Assembly (NCBI RefSeq): GCF_000472905.1
Contig: NZ_AXAR01000002.1
Span: 175,603 to 239,602, forward strand
From: Alicyclobacillus pomorum DSM 14955
GTDB taxonomy: Bacteria > Bacillota > Bacilli > Alicyclobacillales > Alicyclobacillaceae
Direction: 5' to 3'
DNA: 64,000 nt
Part shown: positions 47,842-57,053 of the stretch, one piece after another
How positions within the stretch are numbered: position 1 is the stretch's first letter
Layout: each line of letters opens with the position of its first letter
The notes under the pieces: model-generated
Told to the model about the DNA's origin: nothing
The model's database searches: none
The model's input: the letters and a program-made list of their open reading frames with translations, nothing else
Position numbers and translations under genes: made by a program

Positions 47842-50800
47842 TTATTCCTCCGCCGGTCTCCGGAAGTGCTTGGCGACAGTTTTCTCGAATCGGAACGGCC
47901 AGCCGTGGCCTCGTCCGACCACGCGAACGCTGGCTGGGATGAAGAAAGCCAGGAAGACAGCGGCGTACAGAATCAAGCCCATCACTACGGAGAGCCCTAT
48001 CTCCGTTAAAGACTCTACGCCCGCCACTATCATGGAGCCAAACGTCCCCGCCATGATGGCCGCCGCCGAGAAAATCACTTTTCCCATCTTGGACATCGCT
48101 TCCCGAATCGCATCGCTTGGCGACATCCCCCGCAGGTACTCCTCCTCGAAGCGCGCCATCAGAAACATGCTGTAATCGACGCCCAGGGCGACCAGCAAGA
48201 GAAACACGAAGAACGGTACAGCCCACGAGACCCCTGGCTTGTGCAAGACGTGAAGGACAATCGTCTGCAGGCAGCCCATGGTGACCGTGTAAGTTCCCGC
48301 CAAAGACGCAATGATGTACAACGGTGCAATCAAAGATCTCAACATGGCGACGAGCAACAGGAAAATCGCCGCCAGAACGATGACCATCGTCCGCGTGAAG
48401 TCCTTCGCAGAAATTTCGTTCAGCGCCTCTTGGACCGCGGTGGTTCCGCCCGCGAGAACGGTCCCTGTGTGAATTGGACTGGACTGCAGCGCCGTTTCCG
48501 CAGCGGTCCGAATGCTGGCCAGATTGGCCATGGCCTCGGCAGAATACGGATTCTGGCTCAAGATGACCGTGAACTTCGCAATGTGTCCATCGGGTGAAAT
48601 GTAGGCATCCATGGCTTTCCTAAGGTCAGCATTGGACGTGACCGCCGACTCGGGGACGTGGAACCCCGGATCTCCCGCCGTTTCCGCCGACTTGGTGGCA
48701 CTCAAGTACTGCCTCACTTGCGACACGCCGTCTTCCAACTGCCGCGCACCCTGACCAGCCGCCTGGAGCCCAGAGGCCGTTTGCTGCAAGGACGGTGGTA
48801 ATTTCGCGACACCGTTCGACACCTGCGCGCTGCCGTCAGCGAGTTTTGCCGTTCCCTGAGATAACTGCATCGCACCTTGTGACAGCTGACCGAGTCCATG
48901 GTTCAGCGCTTCACCGCCTTGTTGCAGTTTCCCGATGGATTTTGCGAGGGCCTGCGCCCCTCCGGCTACCGTCACCGCTCCACTGGCGGCCTGTTGGCTG
49001 CCGGACTGCTGTGCACTGGCCAATCCCAGCAGCTTCTGGAACGAAGGATCCGCCGCGTCTTGCGGGTGCTTCGCGGCCCAGGCTTGTAACCCGGAATTCA
49101 ACTGACTGGCCAAATCAGATAGCTCTCGTTGCGACGCAGCCAGCGATTCGGCACCTCCTGCCACCGAGTTGGCTCCCACTGCAGCGAGCGACAAGCCGGA
49201 AGACAGCTGAGACGCGCCGCGATTCAGTTGATTCGCACTTCCGGCCAACTGAGACAGGCCCTGGTTCACGCTTCGCAAGCCGTCATGGACCTGTTGCGCG
49301 CCCTGGGCGAGCGACTTTGCACCAGAGATGCCATCCTGCGCTTGTTGCGCGCTCTGTAGCAACTGACTGGACAGCGTCGTCAGGCCGTTGGAAACTTTGT
49401 GTAGACCGTCCGCCGCCTTCTGGTTCTGGGTACTGAGTTCAAAGTCGGTGATTTTCTTGCCAATCGGCTGTGTCGCGCTATCCACTTCCTTCACGCCAGG
49501 CACGTTCGCCATGGCGGTGGATAGTTTCTGAATCGTGGCAAGCCCGTCCGAAGACCGGAGATTGCCGTCGGTATGTAGCACAATCGTTGATGGCAGCGCC
49601 TCGCCCGGCCCAAACGCCTGCGCAACCGCCTGAAACCCCTTGACCGCTGGCGCCTGAGGAATGTCGGACATGGGATTGAACGACCTGTCGCTGCCGAACA
49701 AAAGCGCCACTGGCAACAGAACGACCAACAACACGAGGATGGTTCGCCACGGCCAGCGAGTGGACACTAGGGCCGTCGCACGCCAAACTCTGGAGTCTCC
49801 GTGGGCATGACCCCCGACAGGTTTTCGCGGCCAATACAGGACAGGTCCCAAGATACCCATCAATGCCGGGATGAACGCCAGACACGTCACCAGCGTGATG
49901 GTCACGCCGATGGACACGCCTACCGCGGACTTGTACAACCCAAAATTCGCAAACCCGAGTGCGGCAAAAGAAACGATGACGGTCAGACTGCTGAAAACGA
50001 CCGTTTTCCCCACGCCTTGAAACGCCGCTATGAGCGCCGCTTGCTTGTCCCCGCCATGGCGGCTTAGCTCCTCACGAAAGCGGTTGATGAGGATGATGGT
50101 GTAATCCGTGCCCGCGCCAAACAGCACGGCAATCAAGAACGTTTGTGTAAACGTGGACACAGGCAATCCCAGTTTTGCAAAGCCCGCCACAATGCTCGAA
50201 GACAAGACGAACGATAACCCGATGGCAGCCAGGGTGAGAACGGGCGCCAGAATGGACCGGAAAACGAGGAGTAAAATGACGAGCACCAGCACGATGGTGA
50301 CCACCGTCGTCTTGTCTGCCCCCTGTTGAGAAATCTGTATGTCCTCTTCCTGAATGGGCGCATCCCCAGTGACATACACATGGGCACCCGCGGGCGGCGT
50401 CGAGAACGCCTGCTTGACCATCGCGAGGTCATCTGGCAGTTCTGGATCCCCCACGCCGTGGCTGAATCCAACCGTTCCGAGTTCTGTTGTGTTGTCTCCG
50501 CTTCTGAACTTGGACGCAAGAGAGGAATCTGTGTTCCGTTTGTCTGTGACAGTGACAATGCCGTAGGCGCTCTTGTGCTGCTCCAAGTACTGCAAGCCAT
50601 TCTCAAAATACTGTACGTCCGCATCCGTCAGCCCACTTCTGCGCTGAATTGCAATCACGGCGGTGGTTTTGGCGTTTTTTCCCGGATCCACTTGGTTTGC
50701 GAGTTTTTGTGCCTGAATCACAGAATTGGTGTCCGGCAGATAGGTGGTGTTCTGGCGCGCAACGACCGCTTGCAGATTGGGCAGAAGCGCAATCGCCAAG

Positions 50801-50880
50801 GCCATGACGACCAACCAAATGGGGACAATCACCCAGCGCAGCCGAAACACCCAACTCGCGTACTTCTGAAACACAGACAT
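47842..50880 (-). CDS. MMPL/RND-family transporter with YhgE-like repeat domain
   Basis: About 1012 residues. Twelve membrane helices in two sets of one plus five, with MMPL signatures (LFGAGTDYTIILINRFREEL and VALGVDYSMFLMARFEEEYL). Between the halves is a long extracytoplasmic insert (about residues 490-730) of degenerate repeats such as LSQGAMQLSQGTAKLADG, typical of YhgE/Pip-type domains. It probably exports lipids or hydrophobic compounds; substrate unknown. Start choice is uncertain: ATG 50880 abuts GGGGGG, and GTG 50874 has better spacing. Confidence 0.88.
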   Translation of the reverse strand: MSVFQKYASWVFRLRWVIVPIWLVVMALAIALLPNLQAVVARQNTTYLPDTNSVIQAQKLANQVDPGKNAKTTAVIAIQRRSGLTDADVQYFENGLQYLEQHKSAYGIVTVTDKRNTDSSLASKFRSGDNTTELGTVGFSHGVGDPELPDDLAMVKQAFSTPPAGAHVYVTGDAPIQEEDIQISQQGADKTTVVTIVLVLVILLLVFRSILAPVLTLAAIGLSFVLSSSIVAGFAKLGLPVSTFTQTFLIAVLFGAGTDYTIILINRFREELSRHGGDKQAALIAAFQGVGKTVVFSSLTVIVSFAALGFANFGLYKSAVGVSIGVTITLVTCLAFIPALMGILGPVLYWPRKPVGGHAHGDSRVWRATALVSTRWPWRTILVLLVVLLPVALLFGSDRSFNPMSDIPQAPAVKGFQAVAQAFGPGEALPSTIVLHTDGNLRSSDGLATIQKLSTAMANVPGVKEVDSATQPIGKKITDFELSTQNQKAADGLHKVSNGLTTLSSQLLQSAQQAQDGISGAKSLAQGAQQVHDGLRSVNQGLSQLAGSANQLNRGASQLSSGLSLAAVGANSVAGGAESLAASQRELSDLASQLNSGLQAWAAKHPQDAADPSFQKLLGLASAQQSGSQQAASGAVTVAGGAQALAKSIGKLQQGGEALNHGLGQLSQGAMQLSQGTAKLADGSAQVSNGVAKLPPSLQQTASGLQAAGQGARQLEDGVSQVRQYLSATKSAETAGDPGFHVPESAVTSNADLRKAMDAYISPDGHIAKFTVILSQNPYSAEAMANLASIRTAAETALQSSPIHTGTVLAGGTTAVQEALNEISAKDFTRTMVIVLAAIFLLLVAMLRSLIAPLYIIASLAGTYTVTMGCLQTIVLHVLHKPGVSWAVPFFVFLLLVALGVDYSMFLMARFEEEYLRGMSPSDAIREAMSKMGKVIFSAAAIMAGTFGSMIVAGVESLTEIGLSVVMGLILYAAVFLAFFIPASVRVVGRGHGWPFRFEKTVAKHFRRPAEE

Positions 50881-50936
50881 CCCCCCTTTTGCGATACCAG
50901 GCATGTCATCGCGGGTTTTTCATCCGTATCTTTCCA

Positions 50937-50978
50937 CAAAAGAGCCCGCCATTCATCCGTTGGGTGTCCGGCGGGCCG
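50937..50978 (-). terminator. Terminator after pepP
   Basis: Leftward: stem GCCCGCC with GGCGGGC, loop near 19 bases, then TTTT, starting about 10 bases after the pepP stop. Confidence 0.7.
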
Positions 50979-50987
50979 ACTCTCAAG

Positions 50988-52244
50988 TTACTTCGATGCT
51001 TTCGCCATGAACGCTTCGATGTCTTCGACCGTCTTGAGAATATGTTTTGACAGATTTTCTTGTCCGTTCTCCGTCACGAGGACGTCGTCCTCAATGCGGA
51101 TTCCGATGGACTCTTCTTCGATGTACAGGCCCGGTTCAATCGTGATGACCATACCGGGTTGCAGCGGATCGTTTTCATCCAGCGTGGTGACATCGTGAAC
51201 GTTGAGGCCCAGTTGGTGTCCCACGGAGTGGTAGTAGTAGCGCGAAATTTCCGCGTCGTCCTGAATCAAACCGAGGGACTTTAACCCGTCGGCAAGGAGC
51301 CGCTTCGCCAGGTCGTTCAACTGTTTCCAGGTGACACCCGGCTTGACGGCGGCGATGAGTTCCTCTTCCGCGTTCAGGACGATGTTGTAGATCTGTTTCT
51401 GGCGTTCCGTGAACTTCCCATTGACTGGGAACGTCCGACTGATGTCCGCGCTGTAGTATTTGTACTGAGCGCCCAGGTCGAGCAGGACGAGGTCTCCATC
51501 TTTCGTCTGCTGGTCATTCTCCTCGTAGTGGAGAATGACGCCGTTTTGGCCGCTGGCGATGATGGACGTAAACCCAGGCTCTTTCACGCCGTTGAGCTTG
51601 AGCGGGAAGTCGTAGTACGCCTCCAACTCGTATTCCATCATGCCAGGCTTGGCGTTGGCGAGCAGGTTTTCAATACCTTGCCGCGTGATGTCAATCGCCT
51701 TGCGGATGTTGTTGATTTCTTCCTCGCTCTTGATGAGCCGCAGGTTGGCCAGCTCTCGGTGAACATTCCGAATCTGCAGATACGGGTGTTTGCGAGTTAG
51801 TTCCGCCGCGAATTCGTGTGCCTTCGACAACGGCTGTTGCCAGGAAGCACGACCGAGGTCCAGGTACACAGCGTCACAGCGCTTCCTCGCCAGGTGGCGG
51901 CCGAGTTGCGCCTCAAAGCTATCAAGAAAATAGACGCTATTAATGCCGGATACGGCTTTTGCCTCTGCAACCGTCATGCGGCGGCCAATCCACTTTTCCA
52001 GAACCGGATTGGCTTCTTCAATGAAGAGCGTTTCGGTGACCGACTCCCCTTGCTTGGTTAACATCAAGATCATGTTCGGACGGGTGATACCGGTCAGGTA
52101 ATAGAAGTTGCGGTTGGGGGTGTAGGTATAATCGACGTCCTCAGACTTGTGCGGTGCAGTGCCGGAAAACAACAATACCGTGGAGTGATTGTCGAGCGCT
52201 TTGGATAACGCCTTTCTGCGCTCACTGTACATTTCACTCGTCAT
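50988..52244 (-). CDS. pepP: Xaa-Pro aminopeptidase (M24B)
   Basis: About 418 residues. N-terminal AMP_N domain (NRNFYYLTGITRPN), then pita-bread domain with the five metal ligands: DLGAQYKYYSADISR (two Asp), HSVGHQLGLNVHD (His), ITIEPGLYI (Glu) and RIEDDVLVT (Glu). It removes N-terminal residues before proline. The second ATG (52244) is 9 bases from GGGAG and is preferred over the ATG at 52250. Confidence 0.93.
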   Translation of the reverse strand: MTSEMYSERRKALSKALDNHSTVLLFSGTAPHKSEDVDYTYTPNRNFYYLTGITRPNMILMLTKQGESVTETLFIEEANPVLEKWIGRRMTVAEAKAVSGINSVYFLDSFEAQLGRHLARKRCDAVYLDLGRASWQQPLSKAHEFAAELTRKHPYLQIRNVHRELANLRLIKSEEEINNIRKAIDITRQGIENLLANAKPGMMEYELEAYYDFPLKLNGVKEPGFTSIIASGQNGVILHYEENDQQTKDGDLVLLDLGAQYKYYSADISRTFPVNGKFTERQKQIYNIVLNAEEELIAAVKPGVTWKQLNDLAKRLLADGLKSLGLIQDDAEISRYYYHSVGHQLGLNVHDVTTLDENDPLQPGMVITIEPGLYIEEESIGIRIEDDVLVTENGQENLSKHILKTVEDIEAFMAKASK

Positions 52245-52277
52245 TTGCATACGCTCCCTTCAAAGCCCCATGCACAA

Positions 52278-52307
52278 AGTATACAAGATGGGCTTGTACA
52301 TCCCCAA
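52278..52307 (-). promoter_or_regulatory. Promoter of pepP
   Basis: Leftward: TTGGGG, 18 bases, TATACT, ending about 34 bases before the start. Good -10, fair -35. Confidence 0.5.
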
Positions 52308-52345
52308 GACGGCGACTGCGTTGGAGAGCAATTGGGAACTGTGGT

Positions 52346-53455
52346 TTACATCCCCTTTCCAAGGTAGGCCTCAGTCGAATAACCCCGTGCTTCCCAGTAA
52401 CCGACGAGTGGTTTATCGCTAAACTCGACTCTGTTCACCCACTTGATGGACTTGTATCCGTACATTGTTGGAACGACCAAACGCAGCGGAAAACCTTGTT
52501 TTGTGCTTAAGGGCTTGCCGTTTAACTGATAGGCCAACATGACGGTGGGATGGAGTGCTTCAGATAACGACAAGGATTCAGTATACACACCATCAAACGA
52601 GTAAAAGTGTACATAGCTTGCCTGTGGTGAGGGCTTCACCAAATGGATGAGTGACTTCAAATGTACACCCTTCCTTTGGACGTTCGGCACGCTCCATCCC
52701 GTCACACAGTGAAAGTCGGCTTGTTCCTGCAATGGCGCTAGGGCGATAAGGTCGCTCCATTTCAATGTCATCGGGTGGGCTACCAATCCATCGATTTTGA
52801 GCCGGTAGGTTGACAAGTCCGTTACTGGGTAACCCCCCGTCACTGTGTAGTAGGCGGCAAAGTCGGTGGCTGTGTCGCTGGTTCCTTCCTCCCCGTTTCT
52901 GGCGTTGAACGAACGTGTCAGCCATCCGACTGGATCCACAATGGTGAACACAGCCGCGCCGACAATCCCGGTCCCGAACCACTGCAAGAATCGTCTTCGC
53001 GTTGGATCCTCGCGTGCATTTAAGCCATCGTTGGCAGGTCGATAACCTATCGCTTTATATACTGCATGAACAAGCAACCACGCCGAGAGTGCGTACGACA
53101 TCCAACCATGCCAGTGGAATGCAAGGCCGCGCCACGTCGTCGGAAATAGGGTTACTTGCCAAATGAAAAATCCCGTCACCACGATGACGGTCCCAAACAC
53201 CAGAGGAAAAAACCAGTCGAAACGGCGAATCACTTTCCCGACCGGCCATTGTGTCAACAGTGGTATCAGCAAGGTCACACCGAAGATGAGGCCGAGCACG
53301 ATGTGAACGTAATAGATAACGGGTAGGTACGATATCAGCGCGGCGTGAACGTATGGCAAAAACAGAGCAACACCTGTCATCATTAATAACACGAAGGAGA
53401 TGATGGTGTAATGATGTAGCTGGACCATCCAATTTCGACAGTTCGAATAAATCAT
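52346..53455 (-). CDS. Cytochrome b561-like / sulfite-oxidase-like fusion, 5' end damaged
   Basis: A 369-residue frame. Residues ~10-150 contain four membrane helices with haem-ligand histidines (QLHHYTIIS, YYVHIVLG, FHWHGWMSY, LLVHAVYK), as in b561-type cytochromes. After a twin-Arg-like TRRRFLQWFGTG segment comes an oxidoreductase molybdopterin domain with the cofactor Cys in FHCVTGWSVPNVQRKG and YGYKSIKWV. It could pass electrons between quinones and a molybdoenzyme. There is no ribosome-binding site: its first codons lie inside histidine-kinase sequence in another frame, so it is probably a deletion product and may not be expressed. Confidence 0.75.
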   Translation of the reverse strand: MIYSNCRNWMVQLHHYTIISFVLLMMTGVALFLPYVHAALISYLPVIYYVHIVLGLIFGVTLLIPLLTQWPVGKVIRRFDWFFPLVFGTVIVVTGFFIWQVTLFPTTWRGLAFHWHGWMSYALSAWLLVHAVYKAIGYRPANDGLNAREDPTRRRFLQWFGTGIVGAAVFTIVDPVGWLTRSFNARNGEEGTSDTATDFAAYYTVTGGYPVTDLSTYRLKIDGLVAHPMTLKWSDLIALAPLQEQADFHCVTGWSVPNVQRKGVHLKSLIHLVKPSPQASYVHFYSFDGVYTESLSLSEALHPTVMLAYQLNGKPLSTKQGFPLRLVVPTMYGYKSIKWVNRVEFSDKPLVGYWEARGYSTEAYLGKGM

Positions 53456-53981
53456 CGATGAGCGAACTCAGTCTCCGTACTTCTCGATGTATGGTTGTGA
53501 GGTATAGATGTGACGTTTCATCATCGTCAATGATTCCGTCATCCAATGCCTCGACAAAGGATTGAATCGAAGCAATGGGAGTGCGTAAGTCGTGAGACAC
53601 GTTCGCAATCAGTTCACGGCGCGTTTTCTCCATCGACTCTAGTTTTTGTAAACTGTCGTGTATTTTTTCTTTCATTTCTTGCACGGATTCGGTGAGCTGG
53701 CGAACTTCATATGGACCCGAATTCTTGATGTGAACTTCCTCAAACCGCCCATCACCGACCTGTTCCGCAAAGCGAATTAAGCGTTTCACAGAGTTCGTAA
53801 TGGGAATCGACATGAACCAATAGGCCACCGAAGAGAGGATTCCTGCGCCAACGACGATGAAAGAGAACAGTCTGGCCTGGTCCAAATTCAGCAACATTTT
53901 GCTATAGCCATAAACAACCGCTCCCATCAATAATGCAAGGCTCGCAAGATTAATAAGCAGTAGTTGTGTCCTGAGTCTCAT
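53423..53981 (-). pseudogene. Histidine kinase truncated before its ATPase domain
   Basis: About 186 kinase residues: two membrane helices, a HAMP-like linker, and the phospho-acceptor helix pair (ANVSHDLRTPIASIQSF, H130; VRRLSSLIDDLFELSKLDG). The N, G1 and G2 boxes are absent. The frame continues to 53055 but codes for unrelated sequence that is cytochrome b coding in another frame. A deletion therefore removed the kinase 3' end. The start overlaps the response-regulator stop by 4 bases, as in an OmpR/EnvZ-type operon. Confidence 0.82.
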
Positions 53982-54669
53982 TGCATTTGATCTCCGTTCG
54001 GTTCAAACCTGTATCCGATCCCCCACACGGTGTGAATCCAATTCGGTTGTGAGGGGTTCTTTTCAATTTTTTCGCGGAGTCTGCGAATCAAAACCGTTAC
54101 GGCGCTAGTATCCACTTCATGATGGAATCCCCAAACGAGCTCCAGCAATTTCCCTTTGGAGAATACCTGCCCAGGTCGCCGGGCCATGACATGTAACACA
54201 TCGAATTCCTTGACCGTTAAATCGACAACCTGGCCTGAGATGGCTACCCGCCGCATCGCCGGATCGTCTCAGGTTCATCCTTGGTGGTGTAATTCGTGTT
54301 TCCTTGCATGATGCGACGAAAAATGTTGTGTATACGCAAATCAATTCCCGCGGAGAAAAAGGCTTCGTGATGTAATCATCGGCACCGAGAGTTAACCCCA
54401 TGACTCTATCACGCTCCTCCCCCCCGAGCAGTCAGTAGAATGATAGGCGTATCCGATTGTTGGCAAATGTCCTGGCACAGTTGATAGCCATCCTTTTTCG
54501 GCATCATGATGTCTACAACCACCAGGTCTGGCTCGTGAAGTTGAAAGAATTCCCATCCCTCTTGTCCGTCGGTCGCCGTAACGACTATGTACCCCTCGCG
54601 TTCCATATATCGCCTACAGACATCTCTAATGTTTTCCTCGTCTTCTATGACAAGAATCCGCTGTTTCAT
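53978..54669 (-). pseudogene. OmpR-family response regulator, several frameshifts
   Basis: The complete protein can be read only across several frames: receiver start ([35 protein letters not shown]), then after a seven-base G/C run at 54419-54425 [21 protein letters not shown], then after another shift near 54333-54345 [12 protein letters not shown], then after a third near 54250-54262 the winged-helix domain ([43 protein letters not shown]). One homopolymer shift could be a sequencing error; three argue for decay. Partner kinase is truncated too. Confidence 0.82.
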
Positions 54670-55115
54670 TCGAATCTCCCTTGGTTGATAATACTTTCCA
54701 CTGGGGCTGGGAAGCCGTCGACAGGTTGGATGTCGACCCATATTTTGTCCAATGCAGCGATGGGCACTGTCTTCTCAAAGACTGCCCTCTCGACTTCGTT
54801 AAACCCCAAGTGGACAACGACCAAAATGGGTGGGTCCTGCCATCCAACTTGAGTCAAAGTGACCTCATCGCTATGAGCAGACATCAGGACGAAGCGATGG
54901 CCTCGGTAGCGCGCATACGTCGTTACTTTGTACACGGTTTCGAGCTCACTTTTTCTCAAGACCTTCCGGTATTTCCCCGTCTGATATTCTTCAAATCCCA
55001 GCTTAAGGTCGGAAATGTCTTCCGAGTAGATAGATATGTTCTCTCCCTTGTAGACGTCTTTTGTCTTGTAGTCTCTACCTTTGTAGCGTGCATAGTATCC
55101 GTTCCGTATTTGCAA
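54666..55115 (-). CDS. Orphan protein, 149 aa, possibly immunity-like
   Basis: Not firmly recognised. Seen: two similar segments, NGYYARYKGRDYKTKDVYKG and VTTYARYRGHRFVLMSAHSD, each an ARYKG/ARYRG strand start. This repeated YARYKG pattern reminds me of small immunity-type proteins near Firmicute type VII systems, which is only a recollection. TTG start at 55115 with AGGTG upstream. Its stop overlaps the response-regulator start by 4 bases, so it was in that operon. Confidence 0.5.
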   Translation of the reverse strand: MQIRNGYYARYKGRDYKTKDVYKGENISIYSEDISDLKLGFEEYQTGKYRKVLRKSELETVYKVTTYARYRGHRFVLMSAHSDEVTLTQVGWQDPPILVVVHLGFNEVERAVFEKTVPIAALDKIWVDIQPVDGFPAPVESIINQGRFE

Positions 55116-55529
55116 AGGTCTTCACCTCGCTACTTCGTGCACTTCTTTTGGTGTATTTATGCCTTCCGTGTCTTGCGTTCATTCGGCGGATCCACGAAGG
55201 GTCGTATGCTTGCCGCCTAGGTAATATTCTAAGATAAATTTGACTTTTCTGTTGGCCTGTGTTTCTATCGTGGCAAGGCGGTCTGTCTTTTTCCCCACCA
55301 TCACTACGGTATTTATTGACGCGTCTCAAACATCCAAAACAGAGAACCTCAACCTACGCGTTGAAAGAAGTTATAAAGGTACAAGAGGAATAGGAGATTC
55401 TACTTCGCGTACAAGTCGAGGTGTCGTCTGGGTGTTTGTCTACGCTTGTGGCAATTTGTGCTGTTATGATAGATGGAGATGGTCTGTACAACGGCACGGA
55501 TTCCGTTCACATCACGGGGGTATCTGACT
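55116..55529. other. Gene-free stretch in the decayed patch
   Basis: Frames on both strands are short, lack ribosome-binding sites and show no family motifs. Base composition is more AT-rich than the core genes. It may be remnants of deleted genes plus the promoter region for the YukD-like gene. Confidence 0.4.
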
Positions 55530-56437
55530 ATGGCTTTGCAACGGGCACGTTTTCAACAGCATCAGTCGTCATCTGTTCTATTGACTGTTCAAGGACCGAC
55601 ACGGGCAATAGACCTGCAGTTACCCACGGATATCCCTGTGGGTGAGCTGATACCGCTATTATTGCCGATGTGCGCGACACAGGAGGAAAATCATCCTGGA
55701 GACCACAAACCTGTGTGGGTCTTGGGCATAGAAGGTCAACCTCCGTTTGGAAGGCATGAAACACTGATGAGTCACAACATCACAGACGGGACTACGTTGT
55801 GGCTCACTGATTTCAACGCCCCTCGTTTACCCATTCCGGTGCCTGAGGTGACAATTGAGCCTCCCGTGGCTGACATCCCGGTAGAGGTGACAGATAGAAT
55901 TCGGTGGAAGTCACTCATTCCGTACATGGCCATTCATCGTGGGCGTGATGGCTGTGTACAGCCTAGCGCAAGTTGCGTTTCGTACACCGGCCCCCGCGTT
56001 CACTTTGTCTGGCCCAGCCTACATGGCGTTACCGGCCATACTCAGAAGTGATACTGTGGCCGAACAGCCGCAAACTCCGCCGTGGAACTCCGTAATTACA
56101 ACCCATCCGACAACACCTGCCCAGGTCGGTCATTCGGCCATCTAACACAGCGACGCCAACACCGAAATCGCAGGCAAAACCACCCGCGAAACCCAATACG
56201 CAACAGCAAGCACAACAGTGGGTGAAAGCTGCCGTTCATGCACATAGCACAAAGAACGACAACCTCGCGATAGCGGACTTTCAAAAGGCCATCCAGGCGG
56301 ATCCGTCTAACTTGACCGCGCGATATCTATCTACAGTTGCACGATCCACTCCCAGGACACTGGACACGGCAATGCATACACTGTCCGGAAATGACTACTG
56401 GGCTCTCTGGACTTTGAAACAGTTACTCATCTATTGA
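55530..56437 (+). pseudogene. YukD/EccD-like ubiquitin-fold, TM and TPR protein, frameshifted
   Basis: Read across three frames. The first (55530 to ~55932) is a ubiquitin-like domain of the YukD/EccD type of type VII secretion (VLLTVQGPTRAIDLQLP, VGELIPLLLPMC, SHNITDGTTLWLTD). A one-base shift near 55932 leads to the rest of a membrane helix (FIVGVMAVYSLAQVAF) and a Pro/Thr-rich linker. A second shift between ~56100 and 56145 leads to a Gln/Pro linker and a TPR-like end (WVKAAVHAHSTKNDNLAIAD). No other ESX gene is nearby, so it looks like a relic. ATG 55530 follows GGGGG. Confidence 0.65.
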
Positions 56438-56490
56438 ATCGGTCGTTGTACAGGCCCCCCGACAGAGGCGCCAGGGGGTCGCGTTTTCTG

Positions 56491-56898
56491 TCAGTGGTGT
56501 GCCATGGAACGTACGGTGAAACTGGACGTCGACTTTGTCACCTTGCGCGCAAGCACATCTGCAGGAACCTCGCCGAGTTTATGAAGCGCCTCCAACTTCT
56601 CTTTGTCCACCACTTCGACAACGCACTTTTTGCGCACACTCGCCGATAGAAGCGGTGCAATGTCCTGAATGTCATAGGTGGTATAGCGCGCGTTCATCAC
56701 GGGGCGTTGCTGTTCAGTGATTTCCAACCTGGCACGCCCGTCCGTTGCCGTGATGTTCGGGAGTCCCTGCTCCTTCATGTACGGTTCAATCACGCCACGC
56801 AGGGCGTCAAGTTCCTCTTTCAACGCTTTTTGCTGCTCGTACAAACGGACATATTCATCTACTGCCACCTGAATGTCTTTGCGAATACTTGCCGGCAT
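56491..56898 (-). CDS. Hypothetical coiled protein, 135 aa
   Basis: Not recognised. An N-terminal helix/coiled-coil (DIQVAVDEYVRLYEQQKALK) is followed by a small alpha/beta part (NITATDGRARLEITEQQRPV, CVVEVVDKEKLEALHKLG). ATG at 56898 has GGGGAGGAAG upstream, so it is probably expressed. Phage-derived gene-clusters often contain proteins with this kind of layout, but nothing else phage-like is near. Confidence 0.6.
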   Translation of the reverse strand: MPASIRKDIQVAVDEYVRLYEQQKALKEELDALRGVIEPYMKEQGLPNITATDGRARLEITEQQRPVMNARYTTYDIQDIAPLLSASVRKKCVVEVVDKEKLEALHKLGEVPADVLARKVTKSTSSFTVRSMAHH

Positions 56899-56986
56899 CC
56901 AATCTTCCTCCCCGTCCCATACCAGTCTGCTTATTTTGTATGTTTGGGACGTGCTATTCATGCTGATTTTGCAAGTCGCGACAGTC

Positions 56987-57018
56987 AAAAAGGTCTCCAT
57001 CTGCACTGGATGGAGACC
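56987..57018 (-). terminator. Terminator of the sugar ABC operon
   Basis: Leftward: stem GGTCTCCATC with GATGGAGACC, six-base loop, then TTTTT, about 35 bases after the permease stop. Confidence 0.85.
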
Positions 57019-57053
57019 CTGCTACGTATTCCCGATAAGGTCACAAATGTGGG

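Noticed and set aside
48690..49440. DNA tandem repeat or mobile repeat
   Set aside because: The repetition is at the protein level (degenerate coiled-coil units) and lies fully within the MMPL reading frame.
53055..53422. C-terminal part of the histidine kinase frame
   Set aside because: Its translation shows no kinase motifs and the same DNA encodes conserved cytochrome b helices in another frame.
52300..56450. Insertion sequence or prophage as cause of the decayed patch
   Set aside because: No transposase, integrase, terminal inverted repeats or target duplications could be found there.
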